Positions 1 through 4,445 of a DNA stretch of 5,404 bases are shown piece after piece; the first letter of the stretch is position 1, and every line of letters starts with the position of its first letter. A program made the position numbers and the translations under genes. The notes under the pieces are model-generated. The model saw only the letters and a list, made by a program, of their open reading frames with translations. It made no database searches and was not told the DNA's origin. The DNA is from an uncultured Bacilli bacterium. Its GTDB lineage: Bacteria > Bacillota_I > Bacilli_A > RF39 > UBA660. Location: the NCBI GenBank assembly GCA_949440065.1, contig CASRZP010000081.1, positions 1 to 5,404 on the forward strand, written 5' to 3'.

Positions 1-282
1 TTAACAAATGTAATCATTCCAAATAGTGTAACGAGTATTGGAGTGTTGGCATTTAGTATGAATCAACTAACTAGTTTAACCATAGGAACTAGTGTAGAAA
101 CAATGGGAAATAATGCATTTTTTAAAGCTTCTAATTTTAATTCCAAATTAACTCAAATAATCAATAAGACGGGTAAAAGTTTTGATTGGAGAAGTATAAC
201 AAACGGTAGTAGTGCAGCAACTTTTGTAACTGGTACTATTCCTCATAGTGATGGTGATATTATTGTTACCGATACCGAATAA
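1..282 (+). CDS. BspA-like leucine-rich-repeat surface protein, C-terminal end (5' partial)
   Basis: The frame is open from base 1 and ends at TAA 280-282, so only the last 93 residues are visible and the real start lies upstream; the ATG at 43 is an internal Met. The first 44 residues form two units of about 22 residues with the BspA/LRR_5 pattern L-T-x-[VL]-x-I-x-x-S-V-x-x-[IM]-G-x-x-A-F (residues 1-22 and 23-44). A non-repeat tail follows, containing the segment INKTGKSFDWRSI and ending in DTE. Proteins of this family are usually secreted or surface-exposed adhesin-like proteins with many such repeats. No LPxTG motif or C-terminal membrane segment is visible, so any anchor or signal peptide must be N-terminal and outside the window. 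An intrinsic terminator follows 28 bases after the stop, so the gene ends its own transcript and is not co-transcribed with murG by design. Family assignment is fairly sure; ligand and role are unknown. Confidence 0.85.
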   Translation, partial: LTNVIIPNSVTSIGVLAFSMNQLTSLTIGTSVETMGNNAFFKASNFNSKLTQIINKTGKSFDWRSITNGSSAATFVTGTIPHSDGDIIVTDTE

Positions 283-310
283 AAAGTTAGTTAATATCTT
301 ATAAATTAAA

Positions 311-337
311 GAAAGTTTATTTAAACTTTCTTTTCTT
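311..337 (+). terminator. Intrinsic terminator after the LRR gene
   Basis: A perfect inverted repeat, GAAAGTTTA (311-319) and TAAACTTTC (322-330), forms an 8-9 bp stem with a 2-4 nt loop. It is followed at once by the T-rich run TTTTCTT (331-337). The stem is AT-rich and so not very stable, but its position 28 bases after a stop codon and the T tract fit a Rho-independent terminator. An A-rich stretch precedes it, so it might also work weakly in the other direction, but no converging gene is seen here. Confidence 0.75.
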
Positions 338-339
338 AC

Positions 340-387
340 TCATTGAAGAAAAATGCGTAAATCTGCAAAAATCTTCAATGAATTGAA
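340..387. repeat. Nested inverted repeats between the terminator and the murG promoter
   Basis: TCATTGAAGA (340-349) is the exact reverse complement of TCTTCAATGA (372-381), a 10-bp stem. Inside it lies a symmetrical pair of A4 stretches (350-353 and 368-371) and a small inner stem, TGC (354-356) with GCA (365-367). The right arm also overlaps a second palindrome, TTCAAT-GA-ATTGAA (374-387), so the two hairpins exclude each other. No T tract follows. It could be a protein-binding site, an RNA structure on read-through transcripts, or a relic of an insertion; function is unknown. Confidence 0.55.
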
Positions 388-447
388 ACATAATATGAAT
401 AAATTTCATCAATTATAAAATAATCTAGTTTTTTTCTTCATATGTTA

Positions 448-456
448 TGGTATAAT
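448..456 (+). promoter_or_regulatory. Extended -10 promoter of murG
   Basis: TATAAT (451-456) is a perfect sigmaA -10 box and is preceded by TGG (448-450), giving the extended TGnTATAAT form. The -35 region at the 16-18 bp spacing is only a T-rich run (about 428-434) with no good match to TTGACA, which is typical of extended -10 promoters. The expected transcription start, around 462-464, leaves a leader of only about 15 nt with a weak Shine-Dalgarno (AGGG at 464-467) before the ATG at 478. The in-frame ATG at 442 lies upstream of this -10 box and is therefore not the start. Confidence 0.7.
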
Positions 457-477
457 GGAAAAAAGGGTGTGAATAAG

Positions 478-654
478 ATGAGAGTGGTAATATCCGCTGG
501 TGGTACAGGGGGGCATATTTATCCTGCTTTAGCCATCATTAACAAAATTAAAGAACAAGAACCCAGTTCAGAGTTTTTATATATCGGTACACTAGATCGC
601 ATGGAAAAAGATATCATTACTAGTAAAAATATTCCCTATCTTGGGTGGAAATGA
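478..654 (+). CDS. murG: MurG, N-terminal fragment before the frame break
   Basis: This is the first 58 codons of MurG, the UDP-GlcNAc:lipid I N-acetylglucosaminyltransferase that acts on the inner face of the membrane to make lipid II. It begins MRVVISAGGTGGHIYPALA, with the family's first glycine loop GGTGGHIYPA at residues 8-17, which is part of the lipid-acceptor domain. The ATG at 478 is chosen because it sits 7-8 nt after a weak AGGGTGTG ribosome-binding site and because the methionine directly before RVVIS matches the usual MurG N-terminus. The frame reads ...NIPYLG and then hits WK-TGA at 646-654. MurG homology continues without loss in the next frame, so this is half of a broken gene rather than an independent small protein. 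TGA recoding cannot rescue it, because this frame meets TAA at about 697. Confidence 0.85.
   Translation: MRVVISAGGTGGHIYPALAIINKIKEQEPSSEFLYIGTLDRMEKDIITSKNIPYLGWK
643..654 (+). other. murG: Apparent -1 base frameshift within murG
   Basis: Frame 1 reads L-G-W-K-stop (CTT GGG TGG AAA TGA, 640-654), while the continuing MurG frame reads V-E-M-K-G from 645. Adding one G to the GGG run (643-645) gives CTT GGG GTG GAA ATG, i.e. ...NIPYLG-VEMKGINRRNP..., which is what a MurG looks like at this place, with no residue missing. No canonical X-XXY-YYZ slippery heptamer is present in the zero frame. The stop and a possible restart overlap as ATGA (651-654). A homopolymer sequencing or assembly error, or a real mutation, is most likely. 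Confidence 0.8.
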
Positions 655-1562
655 AAGGAATTAACCGTCGTAATCCCTTTAAAAACATTGCTGTAATTAA
701 CTCCTTTCGTAAAGCCATTAAAACTTGTCGGAAGAAAATTAAAAAATTTAACCCAGATATTGTTCTTGGTATTGGAGGATACATTACAGCACCAGTGATA
801 TATGCTGCCCATAAAGAAGGATACAAAACCTTTATTCACGAACAAAACTCTGTTCCTGGATTATCCAATAAATTCTTAAGTAGATACACAAGTGCTATTG
901 GTGTATCCCTACCTTCAACGGTAAAACATTTTAAAGGTAAAAACGTCTACTACACAGGAAATCCAAGAAGTGAAGAAGTGCTTAGCATTAAACCTGCTAG
1001 AAAAGCTGACTTTGGACTACAAAATAGCAAAAAATTAGTCATCATTGTCATGGGATCATTAGGTTCATTAACAATGTGTCAAAAAATGATGGAAATTTTA
1101 CCCCAGTTTGCTAATAAAAGTTATGAAGTTTTATTTATCAGTGGAAAAACCTATGATGAAATGTATCAAAAACAAAATCTACCAAAAAACGTAAAAATTG
1201 TACCCTTCATAGAAAATTTACCTGCTATATTAAAGCGATGCGACTTAGTAGTAACTCGAGCAGGTGCATCAACCATTGCTGAAATTACATCCATTGGAAT
1301 TCCCTCTATCTTAGTACCAAGCCCTTTTGTTACCAATAACCACCAATATAAAAATGCGAAAGAACTAGTAGATGCTAAAGGCGCAGAAATTTTAGAAGAA
1401 GAAAACTTCAATGGTGAACATCTATTACCAATGATAGATAAAATCTTACAAAATCCTAATCTTTATAAAACAATGAAGGAAAATACCAAAAAATTAGGTG
1501 TTAGTGATAGTGCTAGTAGGATATACAAAATAATTAAAAAAACAGTGGAGAGAAAAATATGA
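645..1562 (+). CDS. murG: MurG, main part after the frame break (lipid I to lipid II GlcNAc transferase)
   Basis: This frame carries the remainder of MurG; joined to the first part it gives about 361 residues, the normal length of the family. In joined numbering it shows the acceptor-domain signature HEQNSVPG (121-128), TGNPR (160-164), a donor-domain glycine loop VMGSLGS (191-197, where many MurGs have GGSxGA), and TRAGASTIAEI (260-270). The last contains the Glu (269) that matches the UDP-GlcNAc ribose-binding Glu of the E. coli enzyme. Next comes NHQYKNA (288-294) with the conserved Gln. The fold is GT-B, peripheral on the inner membrane. As a separate ORF it could start at GTG 645 or ATG 651, with GGGTGG just ahead as a poor ribosome-binding site. 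Alone it lacks the first glycine loop and should be inactive. The stop TGA overlaps the murB start as ATGA, indicating translational coupling. Confidence 0.93.
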   Translation: MEMKGINRRNPFKNIAVINSFRKAIKTCRKKIKKFNPDIVLGIGGYITAPVIYAAHKEGYKTFIHEQNSVPGLSNKFLSRYTSAIGVSLPSTVKHFKGKNVYYTGNPRSEEVLSIKPARKADFGLQNSKKLVIIVMGSLGSLTMCQKMMEILPQFANKSYEVLFISGKTYDEMYQKQNLPKNVKIVPFIENLPAILKRCDLVVTRAGASTIAEITSIGIPSILVPSPFVTNNHQYKNAKELVDAKGAEILEEENFNGEHLLPMIDKILQNPNLYKTMKENTKKLGVSDSASRIYKIIKKTVERKI

Positions 1563-2467
1563 TCGATGATGTGATAGAACTAATCAAAACAAAAAAATGG
1601 GGAAAAATTGTAGAAAATGTGGATCTTTCTAAACATACCACTTATCGTGTAGGTGGATTAGCTAGAGTTATGTGGTACCCTGATACAACAACAAGACTTG
1701 CTAAAATTATTCAATTATTAAATGAGAAGAAAATTACTTATCAAGTTTTAGGAAAAGGCTCTAATGTTATTTTTAGTGATCAAAAATACGATGGCATGAT
1801 TATTAAACTAGATTCTTTTAATCAAATGGTCATTAAAGGAAATAAAGTAGAAGTAGGAGCAGGGTATTCTTTGGTCAAACTATCCTATCAAATGGCTAAG
1901 CACGGCTTTTCCGGGCTAGAATTTGCTAGTGGTATTCCAGGTAGCGTTGGTGGAGCCATTTATATGAATGCAGGAGCCTATAAAATGGATATGGGCTATA
2001 TCGTCAGTCGAGTAAAAGTACTAACCAAGGAAGGAAAAGTGATTACTTTAGCCAATTTAGAAATGGACTTTCACTATCGTAGTTCTATCTTAATGAAAAA
2101 GAAAGACTACATTGTTATCTCTGCTGTATTAAGATTAAAAAAAGGAAATAAAAAAGAAATTGAAGAGTTAATGAAAGATCGAAAAGAACGAAGAATAGCA
2201 ACGCAACCCTTAGAATTCCCATCAGCAGGTAGTGTTTTTAGAAACCCTAAAGATCATTTTGCAGGAAAGCTTATTGAAGACTTAGGATTCAAAGGACTAA
2301 TTAAAGGGGGAGCTCAAATTAGTGAAAAACATGCCAACTTCATCATTAACTTAGGCAATGCTACGGCAACAGATGTAAAAGAGTTAATTGAATTTATCCA
2401 AATGGCTGTATATGATAAATATAAAATCAATTTGAAAGTAGAACAAGAATTCATCAATTGGGAGTGA
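1559..2467 (+). CDS. murB: UDP-N-acetylenolpyruvoylglucosamine reductase MurB (type II)
   Basis: MurB is a cytoplasmic FAD enzyme that uses NADPH to reduce UDP-GlcNAc-enolpyruvate to UDP-MurNAc, the second committed step of peptidoglycan precursor synthesis. At 302 residues it has the length of the shorter Gram-positive-type enzyme. Motifs: TTYRVGG near 27-33, the FAD-binding GKGSNV (65-70), GSVGGAIYMNAGAY (128-141), YRSS (173-176), and PSAGSVFRNP (221-230), whose Ser225 is the expected proton donor. SEKHANFIIN follows at 255-264, and the C-terminal VEQEF (294-298) supplies the conserved Glu. The YRSS motif and absence of the extra E. coli-type loop support type II. The start ATG overlaps the murG stop (ATGA, 1559-1562), with GGAG at 1547-1550 eight bases upstream. 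The following divIB begins 2 nt after its stop, so all three are probably one transcript. The motifs seen are intact. Confidence 0.97.
   Translation: MIDDVIELIKTKKWGKIVENVDLSKHTTYRVGGLARVMWYPDTTTRLAKIIQLLNEKKITYQVLGKGSNVIFSDQKYDGMIIKLDSFNQMVIKGNKVEVGAGYSLVKLSYQMAKHGFSGLEFASGIPGSVGGAIYMNAGAYKMDMGYIVSRVKVLTKEGKVITLANLEMDFHYRSSILMKKKDYIVISAVLRLKKGNKKEIEELMKDRKERRIATQPLEFPSAGSVFRNPKDHFAGKLIEDLGFKGLIKGGAQISEKHANFIINLGNATATDVKELIEFIQMAVYDKYKINLKVEQEFINWE
2460..2464 (+). promoter_or_regulatory. Ribosome-binding site that decides the divIB start
   Basis: GGGAG (2460-2464) lies within the last codons of murB, five bases before ATG 2470. It makes ATG 2470 the best start over the in-frame TTG 2458 and GTG 2464, which overlap the site itself. 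Confidence 0.65.
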
Positions 2468-2469
2468 AT

Positions 2470-3150
2470 ATGGAAGAGAAAAAACTAGTAAAACGAAAAA
2501 AATTAAAAATTCATCGTTTGTTTTTTTTGCTCATCATCTTAGGACTAATTTATTACTTAGGAAATTATTACTTAGAACTTAGAATTTGTAATATTTTTGT
2601 AGAAGGAAACACGATTTTAGCTGATCAAGAAATTTTAAGACAGGCCAAAATTGATGATTATCCATCATTCTACTGGACAAGCTCTAATTCGATAAAAAGA
2701 CGTTTGTTATCTAATCCTTATATTGAATCAGTCAAGGTAAAAAAAGAGTTTTTCCATGTTATTTCCATTAAAATTGAGGAGTATCAGCCTTTATTGGTAA
2801 AAAAAGATGGAAATATTGTTCTAGAAAATGAAACAACTTTGCTTCCAGCACAAAATCCTATGGGACTACCTTTGTTACTCAATTATGTACCAGATGTGAA
2901 GTTTTCATCATTTATTCATCAACTAGCAAAAATTAAAAAAGAAATCTTAACTAGAGTATCAGAAATAGAGTATTGTCCCAATGATTTTGATAAAGACCGT
3001 TTTTTATTTACGATGGATGATGGGAATTTGGTGTATATTACGATTACTAAGTTAGAGCGACTTAACTATTACTTGCAAATTTATAGCGCCTTAGAAGGAA
3101 AAACAGGAATACTTTATTTAGATAGCGGAAATCATTTTGTGCCGTTTTAA
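2470..3150 (+). CDS. divIB: Cell division protein DivIB/FtsQ
   Basis: The product is 226 residues from ATG 2470. It has a short, strongly basic cytoplasmic tail (residues 1-16), one membrane segment (about 17-37) and an extracytoplasmic part. This part starts with a POTRA domain (about 39-107, containing IFVEGNTIL and SNPYIESVKVKKEF) followed by a beta domain (about 108-226) ending in VPF. DivIB/FtsQ joins DivIC/FtsB and FtsL in the divisome and helps control FtsW and the septal PBP. The topology, the POTRA pattern of the form 'I-x-V-x-G-N', and the place directly after murB all support the call; sequence identity in this family is low. It is shorter than B. subtilis DivIB (about 260 residues), mainly in the N-terminal tail. 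No terminator is seen after it, and a promoter for ftsA follows in the gap. Confidence 0.9.
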   Translation: MEEKKLVKRKKLKIHRLFFLLIILGLIYYLGNYYLELRICNIFVEGNTILADQEILRQAKIDDYPSFYWTSSNSIKRRLLSNPYIESVKVKKEFFHVISIKIEEYQPLLVKKDGNIVLENETTLLPAQNPMGLPLLLNYVPDVKFSSFIHQLAKIKKEILTRVSEIEYCPNDFDKDRFLFTMDDGNLVYITITKLERLNYYLQIYSALEGKTGILYLDSGNHFVPF

Positions 3151-3166
3151 AAAATTGGAAAGATGT

Positions 3167-3195
3167 TTGCAATGAGAAAAATTTAATAGTATAAT
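3167..3195 (+). promoter_or_regulatory. sigmaA promoter of ftsA-ftsZ
   Basis: TTGCAA (3167-3172, 4 of 6 to TTGACA) and TATAAT (3190-3195, perfect) are separated by exactly 17 bp in the 71-base gap between divIB and ftsA. The start of transcription would fall near 3202, leaving a leader of about 20 nt that contains the ribosome-binding site GGAGTGG (3209-3215) before ATG 3222. This lets the two division genes be expressed apart from murG-murB-divIB, although read-through is also possible since no terminator is seen. Confidence 0.75.
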
Positions 3196-3221
3196 AAGAA
3201 TAGAAATTGGAGTGGTGGTGA

Positions 3222-4394
3222 ATGAAGAAGATATATACTAGCATTGATCTTGGAACAGATAATATAAAAATAGTTGTAAGCGAAGTTTATCATGATAAAC
3301 AATATGTTTTAGCCACTTCAGAAGTTCGTTCAGTAGGCTTTACTAAAGGTGTCATTACCGATATGGCAATGGCTACAAATTCATTAAATTTAGCACTAGA
3401 AGAAGTAGAGAAAAGGCTTTCTATGAAAATAGAACAAGCTATTGTTAATATTTCCTTTTTGGATATATCTTTTCAAGCTGTATTAGGAGAGACTTCTGTA
3501 ATGGAAGAAGATGTGGTTTCTGATACTACTATTTTAAAATTATGGGCAAGTAGTTTAAAAGAACAAATTGATAAAGATGATGTTGCTATTATGTATATGC
3601 CTTTAGAATATAAGATAAATCAAAAAGAAGTAGTAACTAATGTATTAGGAAAAACCTATCAGCATTTAAAAGTGAAAGCCTTAACTGGCGTGATAAAAAA
3701 AGAACAGGTAAGTCAAATTCAAGCACTTTTTGATTTGTGTCACGTGAAGTTAATGGATATTATTCCTAACTTTTTAGGGGATTATTACATGATGAAGACA
3801 GATGAAATAGATAGTAAAGTAGGAGTAGTAATTAACATTGGGTATTCGCTTACTAATATCACAGTATTTAATAAAGGCGTTCCATTAAAACACATTACTT
3901 TAGATAAAGGAAGTTCTTATGTGGATAAGGATATATCCTATATTTATAAAATGGATGCAATGACAGCACGAAAGTTAAAGGAAACTTTTGCCTTAGCTAA
4001 AGCGAAGTTTGCTAGTTTAGAGACAATAGAAATGGATAGTAATTTAGAAGAAAAACTAGTGGTAACAAGGAAAGAAATCTCAGAAATTGTTGAAGCTAGA
4101 CTTGATGAAATGTTAAAAAATATGAAAAAACAAATTAATCTCTTAACAAATCGCAAAATAGAGTATATAATGGTTACAGGAGGAATTACTGAGATAGCCA
4201 ATTTTTCTTACTTAGTAGAAGAAATTTTAGGGAATAAAGCAACGGTATGTGATATGAGTACAACACTTGGTGTTAGAAATAATAAATATTCTACCGTGGT
4301 GGGAAATATTTATTATTATGATCAGAAGTTATCCCATTTGGGGCAAAGTAATTCCATGATAAATGATGAAGAATGGATAAGTCAGCAACTATAG
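3222..4394 (+). CDS. ftsA: Cell division protein FtsA (actin-like FtsZ tether)
   Basis: FtsA is an actin-family ATP-binding protein that polymerises on the inner membrane and anchors FtsZ filaments at the division site. Of 390 residues, phosphate-1 is IDLGTDNIK (8-16), the FtsA-specific 1C (SHS2) domain spans roughly 85-165, phosphate-2 is INIGYSLTNI (204-213), and the adenosine motif is MVTGGITEI (317-325). A conserved-looking TTLGVRNNKYSTVVGN follows (347-362). Phosphate-2 is unusual: the two Asp of the common IDIGGGTTDI pattern are both Asn (205 and 212) and the glycines are partly replaced. The C-terminus ends NDEEWISQQL, acidic and without the basic amphipathic helix that normally binds the membrane. 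The protein is about 50 residues shorter than B. subtilis FtsA. A different frame encodes a helix-like tail (see findings). It has its own promoter and precedes ftsZ by 51 nt. Confidence 0.95.
   Translation: MKKIYTSIDLGTDNIKIVVSEVYHDKQYVLATSEVRSVGFTKGVITDMAMATNSLNLALEEVEKRLSMKIEQAIVNISFLDISFQAVLGETSVMEEDVVSDTTILKLWASSLKEQIDKDDVAIMYMPLEYKINQKEVVTNVLGKTYQHLKVKALTGVIKKEQVSQIQALFDLCHVKLMDIIPNFLGDYYMMKTDEIDSKVGVVINIGYSLTNITVFNKGVPLKHITLDKGSSYVDKDISYIYKMDAMTARKLKETFALAKAKFASLETIEMDSNLEEKLVVTRKEISEIVEARLDEMLKNMKKQINLLTNRKIEYIMVTGGITEIANFSYLVEEILGNKATVCDMSTTLGVRNNKYSTVVGNIYYYDQKLSHLGQSNSMINDEEWISQQL
4143..4171 (+). promoter_or_regulatory. Candidate internal promoter in ftsA, ahead of ftsZ
   Basis: TTAACA (4143-4148, 5 of 6 to consensus) and TATAAT (4166-4171, perfect) lie exactly 17 bp apart inside the ftsA coding region, about 275 bases before the ftsZ start. 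It is the best-matching sigmaA site I see in the window. Extra ftsZ promoters inside ftsA are known in E. coli, so a role in raising FtsZ over FtsA is plausible. In AT-rich coding DNA such matches also occur by chance. Confidence 0.45.
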
Positions 4395-4397
4395 AAA

Positions 4398-4417
4398 ATC
4401 TACTAAAGTTAGTAGGT
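4398..4417 (+). other. Small hairpin between ftsA and ftsZ
   Basis: CTACTAA (4400-4406) and TTAGTAG (4409-4415) form a perfect 7-bp inverted repeat, extended by a T-G wobble and an A-T pair to 4398 and 4417. The geometric loop is 2 nt, so the innermost pair probably opens. No T tract follows, so it is not a terminator; it ends 9 bases before the ftsZ ribosome-binding site and could affect mRNA stability or ftsZ translation. Confidence 0.45.
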
Positions 4418-4426
4418 AAGTTTGAT

Positions 4427-4434
4427 AAAGGAGG
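4427..4434 (+). promoter_or_regulatory. Strong ribosome-binding site of ftsZ
   Basis: AAAGGAGG (4427-4434) is the strongest Shine-Dalgarno match ahead of any gene here, with 11 bases to ATG 4446, slightly longer than usual. It fits the need for much more FtsZ than FtsA and fixes the ftsZ start. Confidence 0.8.
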
Positions 4435-4445
4435 AATAGTAGCGT

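Noticed and set aside
414..419. TATAAA as another -10 box ahead of murG
   Set aside because: TTGAAA (383-388) is 25 bp away, too far, and no other -35 fits; the extended -10 at 448-456 is better.
442..477. Earlier in-frame ATG at 442 as the murG start
   Set aside because: It lies upstream of the perfect -10 box at 451-456, has no ribosome-binding site, and adds residues not seen in the MurG family; ATG 478 fits the usual N-terminus.
652..654. TGA read as tryptophan (alternative genetic code)
   Set aside because: The frame stops again at about 697 and loses MurG similarity at once; murG and murB also end with TGA.
636..654. Programmed -1 ribosomal frameshift in murG
   Set aside because: No zero-frame slippery heptamer and no obvious stimulatory element were seen; not excluded, but a missing G explains it more simply.
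620..1411. Minus-strand open frames across murG (also across ftsA and ftsZ)
   Set aside because: They lie opposite strongly conserved genes, carry no recognisable motifs and lack ribosome-binding sites; they are shadows.
2458..2469. TTG 2458 or GTG 2464 as the divIB start
   Set aside because: They fall on the GGGAG ribosome-binding site itself; ATG 2470 has correct spacing.
4398..4417. Terminator between ftsA and ftsZ
   Set aside because: The hairpin is not followed by a T tract, and ftsZ with a strong ribosome site follows at once.
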